Assembly (NCBI GenBank): GCA_007123785.1
Contig: SLGL01000307.1
Location: forward strand, 1 to 10,250
DNA length: 10,250 nt
Direction: 5' to 3'
Source: Balneolaceae bacterium
GTDB lineage: Bacteria; Bacteroidota; Rhodothermia; Balneolales; Balneolaceae
Shown: piece by piece, positions 1 to 5,811 of the stretch
Position numbering within the stretch: position 1 is the stretch's first letter
Layout of the letters: each line of letters starts with the position of its first letter
Program-made: the position numbers and the translations under genes
The notes under the pieces: model-generated
What the model saw: only the letters and a program-made list of their open reading frames with translations
What the model was told of the DNA's origin: nothing
The model's database searches: none

Positions 1-375
1 TATTGCTTCATCTGGAAGAAATACTAAGGTTAAATTACTGTAATATTTTAATTTAAAATTATCTTGATTTACCTGGATTGATGAAGTAAACCCAAAAAAG
101 ATGAAATTAAAACTGTAAATGTAATTCACTGTCTCTTTAATAGAAGTTCCTCAGGCTGCCAGATATCGACCCACCGTTTCTACGGCTATGCGATCATCTA
201 AGAATTTATGCAAGAAACCTGAACCGGACAGCAGGAAACACGTTGATACTACTGTCATGTAAGCCTAAGGTATCGGGTTTGATAGCTCAAAATCTTTTTT
301 TATGGGATCGAATCCTTCAAAACCCAACAATTTTGTTCGGGACAGGCGTGAAACGATATCCGGGCTAAGTCGTTT
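1..375. other. AT-rich stretch with no convincing gene
   Basis: No recognisable gene, RNA or repeat is supported here. On the minus strand, 151-258 encodes a 35-codon ATG-started frame ending in residues RIAVETVGRYLAA. In the same frame, downstream of its stop, the sequence is open from 150 to the left edge, with a possible GTG start at 127-129. Neither piece matches a family I recognise, and AT-rich DNA produces frames of this size by chance. The stretch may be the downstream untranslated region of the HxlR gene plus decayed sequence, or the 5' end of a gene lying mostly outside the window. Confidence 0.4.
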
Positions 376-723
376 CTATGATTCGTTTATTCCTTCAAGA
401 CGCATTAATTCAAGGCCATAGTTTCGGATTGTTTCAATAATTGGAATTGCCGTACGGCCTTTATCCGTTATCGAGTACTCCACTTTCGGAGGGACTACAG
501 GATATACTTTACGGCTGATGAATCCCTCTGCTTCCAACTGCCGCAATTGAGAAGTTAGCATTTTATCTGTGATATGCGGAATGTCCTTTTTCAACTCGCC
601 ATAGCGAAACACTTTTTCCTTTAACCTCCATAGAATGGGCATTTTCCATGTCCCCCCGATTCTGTCCATCGCGAACTCCACGGGGTTATAATACACTTTG
701 TCGTTATATATAAAATCAGGCAT
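376..723 (-). CDS. HxlR-family winged-helix transcriptional regulator, cysteine-free
   Basis: The 115-residue product is the normal size for a single-domain HxlR/DUF24 MarR-like regulator, which binds DNA as a dimer and usually represses a divergent neighbour. The family signature is clear: NPVEFAMDRIGGTWKMPIL at residues 13-31, the RYGELKKDIPHITDKMLTSQ recognition-helix region at 40-59, and the wing PPKVEYSITDKGR at 78-90. In the redox-sensing members YodB and HypR a conserved N-terminal Cys precedes the Pro-Val-Glu motif. Here that place is Asn13, and the protein contains no Cys at all, so thiol oxidation cannot be the signal. The gene starts with ATG at 723, without an obvious Shine-Dalgarno sequence, and ends in TAG. 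It lies divergent, 120 bp from the DJ-1-like gene, and probably controls it. Family assignment is firm; the inducer is unknown. Confidence 0.93.
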   Translation of the reverse strand: MPDFIYNDKVYYNPVEFAMDRIGGTWKMPILWRLKEKVFRYGELKKDIPHITDKMLTSQLRQLEAEGFISRKVYPVVPPKVEYSITDKGRTAIPIIETIRNYGLELMRLEGINES

Positions 724-843
724 TATTTATTGATTAACCATTTCTTTCTCAGTTGTTAGTACCATTCTATTGAGTAAGTATATAGATAAATGTAAGTAAA
801 GAAAGTAAATTTCCACTCAAATAAATATTTAACAGAATAAAAA
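724..843. promoter_or_regulatory. Divergent promoter/operator region with GTAAGTA direct repeats
   Basis: This 120-bp AT-rich gap separates the HxlR gene from the divergent DJ-1-like operon, so it must hold the promoter of at least one of them. The heptamer GTAAGTA occurs twice, at 774-780 and 792-798, 18 bp apart, and a related AAAGTAAA lies at 802-809. Repeats spaced about two helical turns apart would suit a dimeric winged-helix repressor, but this is inference. I could not place a convincing Bacteroidota-type -7 box (TAnnTTTG) on either strand. Confidence 0.4.
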
Positions 844-1617
844 TTGGATTTAAACGTGAAAGAGATAAACGACTATATGCATTCTCACGGAATGCCGTAC
901 AAGGGTAAGATCCTTATGGTAGCAAGCAGTCCGGCCGTATCAAAACAGACAGGCTGGCCGGTTGGGTTTTGGGCTTCGGAATTGACCCACCCGCTTCTTG
1001 TTTTTCAGGAAGCCGGTTTTGAAATGGACCTGGCTTCTACCGAAGGCGGACAAATAATTATGGACGGATATTCTGATCCAACTGACAAAAGCGGCTATTC
1101 TGCCCACGATGTGATCTCATTGGGGTACAAGCAGCTGAATTGGTTTAACCAGATGCTAAAGAACACCAGAAAACTTACAGATCTCAATTCAAATGACTAC
1201 GACGCGATTTTTCTGGTGGGTGGCCAGGGCCCAGTGTACACGTTCAGAGGTAATCGCGGCCTGGAAAAACTCTTTGCCGGATTCTATGAGTCCGGCAAAC
1301 CAAGTGTCGCTGTTTGCCACGCAACAGTAATCCTGTTGGATGCCAAAACATCGAATGGTAAACACCTTGTTGAAGGTAAAACCTGGACAGGGTTTTCCAA
1401 TGCAGAAGAAGAGTATGTGGACAAAGCGATTGGTCAAAAAGTACAGCCTTACTGGATTGAACAGGAAGCCGGAAAAGTACCCAATACCCATTTCAGAGCA
1501 GCTGCCCCGTTTCGTTCTTATGCGATACAGGATGACAACCTGATAACCGGGCAGCAACAAAATTCAGGAGTTGCTGCAGCAAGATTAGCAGTGGATCAAC
1601 TCAACTCAAACTCTTAG
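844..1617 (+). CDS. DJ-1/PfpI superfamily protein, HSP31/glyoxalase III-like
   Basis: The 257-residue product is a class I glutamine amidotransferase-like protein of the HSP31 type, a subfamily with members acting as glutathione-independent glyoxalase III, deglycase or chaperone. The core starts with KILMVASS at 22-29. GWPVGFWASELTHPL at 37-51 carries the conserved acidic residue (Glu46), GGQGP is at 126-130, and the nucleophile elbow AVCHA at 156-160 carries Cys158 and His159. The C-terminal FRSYAIQDDNLITGQQQNSG region at 223-242 is typical of the subfamily. The catalytic residues are present, so an active enzyme is likely; no signal peptide is visible. The longest frame uses a TTG at 844 directly after an in-frame stop, with no Shine-Dalgarno; GTG 856 or ATG 877 are possible alternatives and would leave the domain whole. 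It is first in an operon with the downstream oxidoreductase (27-bp gap). The physiological substrate cannot be read from sequence. Confidence 0.9.
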   Translation: MDLNVKEINDYMHSHGMPYKGKILMVASSPAVSKQTGWPVGFWASELTHPLLVFQEAGFEMDLASTEGGQIIMDGYSDPTDKSGYSAHDVISLGYKQLNWFNQMLKNTRKLTDLNSNDYDAIFLVGGQGPVYTFRGNRGLEKLFAGFYESGKPSVAVCHATVILLDAKTSNGKHLVEGKTWTGFSNAEEEYVDKAIGQKVQPYWIEQEAGKVPNTHFRAAAPFRSYAIQDDNLITGQQQNSGVAAARLAVDQLNSNS

Positions 1618-1644
1618 AAGTTTTAATCACAAAAATCTTTACGT

Positions 1645-2274
1645 ATGAAATTAGCATTCATTGGAATTGGGAATGTCGGCTACGCTTTAGCCAATAATTT
1701 CCAAATAAAAGGACACGAAATCATCATAGCGCATGACGATGAGAAAAGCGATAGTGCAGTTAAGGCTCAGGAAAAGAATCCTGCATTTGGGGTACTACCT
1801 ATTCAGGAAGCGATTGAAGCCAGTGATGTGGTATTTCTTGCTACTCCCTTTAAATTGAATGAAGAAATTCTGTCGCCACTTGATTTCAAAGGCAAAACGT
1901 TAATCGACTGTACCAACCCGATCGGGCCGGGAATATCTCACGGTTTGGAGAGTAAGATTTCAGGTTCTGAAAAAGTACAGGAGTGGGCGAAGGGTGCAAA
2001 AGTAGTTAAAGCGTTCACCATTTATGGTTTTGAGAACCTGGAAAATCCTGGCTTTCCGAATCAGGACGTGAAACCGGTTATGCTTATTGCAGGAGATGAT
2101 TCCAAAAGCAAAGTACTGGTTCATTCACTCAATACCCAGTTAGGATTTGAAACGCTGGATGTCGGCGACTTGTCCCTATCGCTTCATTTGGAGCACATGA
2201 CCCTGCTTTGGGTCAAAATGGTGCGTAAAAACGGTCATCATCCCAATTTTACCTGGGCATACCTGGAACGGTAA
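1645..2274 (+). CDS. NADP-dependent oxidoreductase, F420:NADP reductase-like (COG2085)
   Basis: The 209-residue product is a single Rossmann-domain protein of the COG2085 group. The dinucleotide-binding loop is at the N-terminus, FIGIGNVGYALA at residues 5-16, with the GxGxxG glycines at 7, 9 and 12. DVVFLATP at 61-68 and LIDCTNPIGPG at 86-96 are the conserved second and third strands. VVKAFTIYGFENLENP at 120-135 and the terminal FTWAYLER at 202-209 also fit the group. Archaeal relatives move hydride between F420 and NADP, but most bacterial relatives lack F420 and their substrates are unknown, so the family name should not be taken as the reaction. The gene follows the DJ-1-like gene by 27 bp on the same strand and is probably cotranscribed under the divergent HxlR regulator. 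This suggests a role in reducing reactive carbonyls or quinones (inference). The ATG start at 1645 lacks a clear Shine-Dalgarno sequence. Confidence 0.88.
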   Translation: MKLAFIGIGNVGYALANNFQIKGHEIIIAHDDEKSDSAVKAQEKNPAFGVLPIQEAIEASDVVFLATPFKLNEEILSPLDFKGKTLIDCTNPIGPGISHGLESKISGSEKVQEWAKGAKVVKAFTIYGFENLENPGFPNQDVKPVMLIAGDDSKSKVLVHSLNTQLGFETLDVGDLSLSLHLEHMTLLWVKMVRKNGHHPNFTWAYLER

Positions 2275-2298
2275 GCTCTGCTTTCACGGTGTCTAAAC

Positions 2299-2325
2299 GG
2301 TGGGTGGTATTGGTTTCCACTCACT
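2299..2325 (+). terminator. Weak hairpin downstream of the oxidoreductase gene
   Basis: GTGGGTGG at 2300-2307 can pair with CCACTCAC at 2317-2324, with one G-U wobble in the RNA and a 9-nt loop, 25 bp after the stop codon. There is no following T tract, so it is a poor intrinsic terminator. It may instead mark a 3' end or be chance. Confidence 0.3.
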
Positions 2326-2378
2326 TATAAAAGATGTTCAAAAGTTCCGATTGGTAGACCCGGAATAATTCTCAATCT

Positions 2379-2520
2379 GCACATAACGGCTTGGCGTTTA
2401 GCCGGTTGTGCTATTTACAGCTCTAAAAGTGGTAAAAAGAAAGATATACTGCAACTCTGAAAACTTTTATTACCAACTTTGAACGGCAAAATCCGATTGT
2501 TGCACAAACCTTGTTATTTG
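2379..2520 (-). repeat. Long imperfect palindrome resembling an integron attC site
   Basis: The ~142-bp segment folds on itself in nested arms. CATAAC-GG at 2382-2389 faces CCTTGTTATTTG at 2509-2520. TTGTGC at 2406-2411 faces GCACAA at 2502-2507. AAAGTGGTAAAAAG at 2426-2439 faces CTTTTATTACCAACTTT at 2464-2480, with unpaired bases left out of the stem. Read on the minus strand, the ends are TAACAA...CGTTAT, the same outer signature as Vibrio cholerae attC repeats (known), although the generic core boxes are only partly matched. An inner hairpin joins AACGGC (2385-2390) and GCCGGTT (2401-2407). It starts 8 bp after the stop codon of the vapC remnant on the same strand, the usual position of attC in a gene cassette. 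No integrase gene and no second copy are seen in the window. The alternative is another Bacteroidota intergenic repeat. Confidence 0.6.
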
Positions 2521-2528
2521 TCTGGTTT

Positions 2529-2663
2529 TTAGGCCCAGGGATTAATCACTTCAACTCCTGAACCTTCCATGTTTTCTGTATTTCTTGTGACAACTGAAAG
2601 GTTATGAACCTTGGCTTTAGCAGCAATTCGTGAATCAATTGCCGGAAGCGGGTATCCTTTTTT
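2529..2663 (-). pseudogene. vapC: 5'-truncated vapC remnant (PIN-domain toxin, C-terminal part)
   Basis: Reading the minus strand from an in-frame stop at 2664-2666 to TAA at 2529-2531 gives 44 codons that match the C-terminal third of a VapC ribonuclease. PLPAIDSRIAAKAKVHNL corresponds to the conserved acidic helix, followed by the strand LSVVTRNTENM and the terminal GVEVINPWA. VapC toxins are normally about 130-140 residues, and the first ~90, with the first catalytic acidic residues, are missing. The frame has no start codon of its own and no vapB antitoxin beside it. The piece ends within ~10 bp of the 3' end of the DEAD-box-like gene, which marks a junction where DNA was lost or inserted. 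The fragment cannot encode an active toxin. The attC-like palindrome directly follows it. Confidence 0.85.
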
Positions 2664-2671
2664 TCAGTTAT

Positions 2672-4033
2672 TTACGAAAAGAGTTTTTTTATAAAACCGA
2701 ACACTCCTTTCTTCTCTTTCTCTTTGGGTTTGCCGGTGCGTCCGCCATCGAGCTGATCAAATGTGGGGCGTGGCAATTCGTTGAGTTTTCGCACACTTTT
2801 TTTCCGTTTATGTCCGCTCCCTGTTTTTCCTTTTCCGCGACCTCGTCTGGCACTTCTTTTTTTCTTTGATGATTGGTTTTTGGGCGATGAAATTTTTTCT
2901 TTAACCGATTTCGGTAATGGAACCTCTTCCGGTGCATACCCAAGCGATTTGCAGATATCATTGATATCACTGCGGTCCTGTTTGGAAACAAGGCTGATCA
3001 AGCGGGTGGCTTTTCCATCACCCACAAGTTCGGCGCGAAGCTTATACTCATCAACCTCTTCTGGTACATCGTAGTTGATTACCTGTACAGCTTCTTCAAG
3101 CGGAAGGTCTTTGGCAGAAAGATCACCTACCAGCAAGTGCTGAACATTTCCCGAGGTAAAACGCTCAAACCTGTTATTAAACGTATCTTTATCAAGCTTA
3201 TCATGCACGCTCACAGCTCGACGGTTACTTTTACGAAGAATTTTATAAAGTCTGTCGGCCGTTTTGCGAGAGGCCGTAAAAATCACAACGGCTTCGGTTT
3301 GATGGTTGTCGAGATGGGCCATCAATGTAGAGATTTTGGATCGAGGCGGTACGTTGATGTAGTACTGCGTGAGATCTTTGGTGATGGCCGGTTCTTCTTT
3401 TTTCTCAGGCTTTTTATCTTTTGCGAGTGTTACCAGCTCAGGGTCCTGAAGAATTTTGTTTTCAAATTCACGCAGTTCTTTACTGTCTTTTGCTGCTGTA
3501 AAAATACGCTGGCATTTTCCGATGATCCGATTGGAAATTACCTCGATAGCAGGCCAGTCATTAATCAGCTCAGCCTGATCAACAATAAATTGCTGTACTT
3601 CTCTGAAGATCATTCTGCTGCTTTCGAGCAATTCAGATAACCGTCCTGGTGTAGCAACAATAATTACAGGACCGGCAGAAAGAGCGGAAAGCTGTTCTTT
3701 GCTGTTACCATCTTCGGTTATGCACGCGCTTTCAATGGAAGAATGGTAACCAATGGCCCATATCCACTCATCCAGTTTTTTTGCACGCTCTTTATCGCCA
3801 GCAAGAATAATGGCCCTGGTGCCCTGTCTGCGTTCAGACTTTGAGATTTCATTCAACAAAGAAATCAGATACCCGATCTCGGGACTTTCTTCGATTGTTG
3901 TATTTATGACCAGGTCTTTTTTCTCTTGTACGGCCTTGAAAATTTTCTTTTGCAACTGTGAAGGGCTTTCAACTTTAACATCTTTCAGCCCTTTCAAAAT
4001 ATCGGAACTTAGTCGAAATTGATTAAACGACAA
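2672..4033 (-). CDS. Catalytically degenerate DEAD-box RNA helicase-like protein
   Basis: The 453-residue product aligns over both RecA lobes of DEAD-box helicases (about 5-350) but has lost the catalytic motifs. The Q motif survives (PSQLQ 24-28). Motif I, normally AxTGxGKT, is TTIEESPE (45-52), with Pro51 in place of the Walker A lysine. DEAD is DQAE (152-155), SAT is TAA (179-181), and motif VI HRIGRTGR is LRAELVGD (332-339). Motif V is also altered (GDLSAKDLP 303-311). Structural elements persist: VATPGRL (126-132), VVIFTASRKTADRL (249-262) and VINYDVP (318-324). A Lys/Arg-rich tail (389-417) and an end rich in Lys and Phe suggest RNA or ribosome binding. ATP-driven unwinding is unlikely; a scaffold or RNA-binding role is inferred. 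The start is TTG at 4033, supported by GAGG seven bases upstream, and no in-frame ATG exists before it. The frame is long and uninterrupted, so this is a maintained gene and not decay. Confidence 0.88.
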   Translation of the reverse strand: MSFNQFRLSSDILKGLKDVKVESPSQLQKKIFKAVQEKKDLVINTTIEESPEIGYLISLLNEISKSERRQGTRAIILAGDKERAKKLDEWIWAIGYHSSIESACITEDGNSKEQLSALSAGPVIIVATPGRLSELLESSRMIFREVQQFIVDQAELINDWPAIEVISNRIIGKCQRIFTAAKDSKELREFENKILQDPELVTLAKDKKPEKKEEPAITKDLTQYYINVPPRSKISTLMAHLDNHQTEAVVIFTASRKTADRLYKILRKSNRRAVSVHDKLDKDTFNNRFERFTSGNVQHLLVGDLSAKDLPLEEAVQVINYDVPEEVDEYKLRAELVGDGKATRLISLVSKQDRSDINDICKSLGYAPEEVPLPKSVKEKISSPKNQSSKKKRSARRGRGKGKTGSGHKRKKSVRKLNELPRPTFDQLDGGRTGKPKEKEKKGVFGFIKKLFS

Positions 4034-4245
4034 TGTGTTACCTCAACATTTTTTGATCAATATTTCAATTAAACAAGATGGCAGGTATCCAAAACGGCAA
4101 GGCACAGGCGTCATGATGAAGATGTAACAAAAAAAGACACAAACTTTCGTGAAATGGAAACGAACAAATTGTGCCGGGCAGCCTTGCCTAATCAAAAAAA
4201 GCTGCCATTCACATAAACTACTATTTCACAGAACGAAGTGTAAAG
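4034..4245 (-). promoter_or_regulatory. Upstream region of the DEAD-box-like gene with competing inverted repeats and GAGG ribosome site
   Basis: This 212-bp gap must contain the promoter and leader of the DEAD-box-like gene. GAGG at 4041-4044 (minus) sits 7 bases before the TTG start and decides it. GGCAAGGC at 4096-4103 is the reverse complement of GCCTTGCC at 4181-4188, and GGCACA at 4101-4106 of TGTGCC at 4170-4175. GGCAGC at 4177-4182 matches GCTGCC at 4201-4206. The last pairing shares bases 4181-4182 with the first, so the two stems compete. A 23-codon minus-strand frame (4043-4114) ends with its TGA overlapping the GAGG, and could couple translation. Long folded leaders are known on cold-shock helicase mRNAs, but a regulatory role here is inference. 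Confidence 0.4.
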
Positions 4246-5109
4246 TCACTTCTTATAAAACAGAATCAGGTATATATGGCACAATAAGGCCATCAGTATC
4301 AGCCCTAAAAACCCGATGATGCCGCCTTCGGGGCCAAATTTTGCACCTGTAATATATTCGGATCCAGTAACAGTTGCGGTTGTAATGGATTTCTCCATCT
4401 TCATTCCGCTTACAGGAAGTCCAAATATCACACCCTGAAAATAATTCCATGAGAGATGCATTCCAACCGAAATTGCAATACTTCTCGTCTTAATATAAGG
4501 ATAAGCAAGAACTATCCCTGCAATAGTTATATTAGTGAGTGCAATCCAGGAGGAGTGAGGATTTGTTGCATGTGCAAGGCCAAAAATTACAGATGAAACC
4601 AAAACGGCGACAAGAACCGGTGTGTGCTTTCTGCCACTGCGGCTCAGAAACCCTTCACGGAGATTTGTGATCAGGTAACTCCGAAAGTACGCCTCTTCCC
4701 AAATACTCACTGCCGTCATTAATACCATTGCACTAATCAGGCCGGAAAAAAGATCCCATTCAACAAATGTAAGATTTGTATCTGCAAATTCAATCTGGCC
4801 CGAAACCATGAGAACAAACACAATACCACTCATTGCCATTGCAGCCATTACATTACCTGCAAAGAAATCCAAAAACCAGGCACTATTAATTGTAAATCCA
4901 AATTCTTCATAGGACCGCTTATCGATCACCCGGGCTGAAATCCAGAGTACGCCAATTAGTATGAATGCCAGGGCTACCATCGCTCCGGTCTGTCCGGGAA
5001 TCAGAAGAGAAAAAATCACCAGCAATGATATGACCATCATTGTTGTTAGGGTAATACGCCAACCGGCTCTGAGTCTGTACTCATTTTCATTATAAAAAAT
5101 GAATTTCAT
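4246..5109 (-). CDS. CPBP (Abi) family intramembrane metalloprotease-like protein
   Basis: The 287-residue product is a polytopic membrane protein with about eight hydrophobic segments, the first near 20-37. All three CPBP motifs are visible: EEAYFR at 138-143 (Glu138, Glu139, Arg143), FGLAH at 176-180 (Phe176, His180), and HLSWN at 218-222 (His218, Asn222). These residues line the active site in the Rce1-like CAAX protease family, so catalysis is plausible. Bacterial members act in bacteriocin self-immunity, peptide processing or regulated proteolysis, and the substrate cannot be told from sequence. No prenylated or peptide substrate gene is adjacent. The Gly-rich loop at 254-264 (TGAKFGPEGGI) lies before the last membrane segment. 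It starts with ATG at 5109, divergent from the SRAP-like gene with a 75-bp gap. A 6-bp hairpin (4235-4240 with 4247-4252) spans its stop codon. Confidence 0.88.
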   Translation of the reverse strand: MKFIFYNENEYRLRAGWRITLTTMMVISLLVIFSLLIPGQTGAMVALAFILIGVLWISARVIDKRSYEEFGFTINSAWFLDFFAGNVMAAMAMSGIVFVLMVSGQIEFADTNLTFVEWDLFSGLISAMVLMTAVSIWEEAYFRSYLITNLREGFLSRSGRKHTPVLVAVLVSSVIFGLAHATNPHSSWIALTNITIAGIVLAYPYIKTRSIAISVGMHLSWNYFQGVIFGLPVSGMKMEKSITTATVTGSEYITGAKFGPEGGIIGFLGLILMALLCHIYLILFYKK

Positions 5110-5184
5110 TTCGGAAATTGTATTGTATCTGTTGGCATGTTTGCTGAGAGCAAAATCAAAAAATAAAATCTGTTTATAAAAATT
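5110..5184. promoter_or_regulatory. Divergent intergenic region between CPBP and SRAP-like genes
   Basis: The 75-bp AT-rich gap must hold the start signals for both genes if each is transcribed from here. I see no strong Shine-Dalgarno sequence before either ATG and no clear operator palindrome. Any promoter assignment would be a guess. Confidence 0.35.
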
Positions 5185-5811
5185 ATGGCTGAAAGATTAG
5201 CTTTTTTTGCGACAAAAAACGAAATCGAATCTTATTTCAATATCGAGACCAAGAAGGAAAACCTTTTTGAACCGAATTACAACATTCCACCAGGCACGCA
5301 GATTCCCGCTGTTTTTGCTGATGAAAATGAAGATGCGCTATTGATAAAACAAACTCGCTGGGGTGCTGAATCTGGTGACCTGGAGAAACGGACAACCATA
5401 CATCAGGAGGAACTGACAGAAAAAAACAGTGCAAAGCGTTGCGTTCTGCCATTGAGTGGCTTTTATGTATGGAAGCATAAACAAAAAAATGAACATCCTT
5501 TTTTTGTGCGGATGCTGAACAGCCCGGTCATGGCGGTTGCAGGCCTGATTTTTGAAGATAATGGTGAATTTGTGAGAATCATTACCACGGAATCGAATCC
5601 GCTCATACAGCCAATGTCCAGAAATATGCCGCTGCTTCTGGATGCAACCACTTCCGGGGAATGGCTCGATTCGTCCAACAGCCTGACTGAAGTAATGGAA
5701 AATACATCAAATCTGTTTGCATTGACCGATCTGTCTGTACTGCGTGTAAGCCGAAAGGTGAACGATCTCACGAACAACGATCCCAAACTCATTCAGCCTA
5801 TTCCGAAATAG
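5185..5811 (+). CDS. SRAP (YedK/HMCES-family) protein lacking the catalytic residues
   Basis: The 208-residue product has the SRAP fold signature throughout: YNIPPGTQIPAV at 32-43, RWG at 58-60, RCVLPLSGFYVW at 85-96, VAGLIFE at 118-124, TTESNPL at 134-140 and VNDLTNNDPKLI at 192-203. Active SRAP proteins begin Met-Cys-Gly-Arg, and after Met removal Cys2 forms a thiazolidine crosslink with abasic sites in single-stranded DNA. Here the start is Met-Ala-Glu-Arg, so Cys2 is Ala. The conserved Glu of GFYEW is Val95, the His of the HxRMP motif is Ser145 (MSRNMP 144-149), and the Asn of NARAET aligns with Thr71. The whole catalytic set is therefore gone, while length and framework are kept. DNA binding without crosslinking is the simplest inference. 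The ATG at 5185 is the start, and no upstream alternative would restore a Cys. The 3' end overlaps the convergent MscS-like gene by 14 bp. Confidence 0.88.
   Translation: MAERLAFFATKNEIESYFNIETKKENLFEPNYNIPPGTQIPAVFADENEDALLIKQTRWGAESGDLEKRTTIHQEELTEKNSAKRCVLPLSGFYVWKHKQKNEHPFFVRMLNSPVMAVAGLIFEDNGEFVRIITTESNPLIQPMSRNMPLLLDATTSGEWLDSSNSLTEVMENTSNLFALTDLSVLRVSRKVNDLTNNDPKLIQPIPK

Noticed and set aside
1..129. Open minus-strand frame from a GTG at 127-129 to the left edge
   Set aside because: It is only about 43 codons in AT-rich DNA, without a ribosome site or family match, and the rest is outside the window.
151..258. 35-codon minus-strand ORF ending in RIAVETVGRYLAA
   Set aside because: No recognised family, no start signal and a size expected by chance; noted in the intergenic entry only.
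2630..2869. Plus-strand ORF of 79 codons over the helicase-like 3' end
   Set aside because: It is antisense to both the vapC remnant and the helicase-like gene, and its Phe/Ser-rich composition comes from the Lys-rich tail on the other strand.
3137..3640. Plus-strand ORF of 167 codons inside the helicase-like gene
   Set aside because: It is the antisense shadow of a well-supported reading frame and has no family features or ribosome site.
4235..4252. GAAGTG/CACTTC hairpin as a terminator for the CPBP gene
   Set aside because: It spans the stop codon and no T tract follows in the direction of transcription, so terminator function is not supported.
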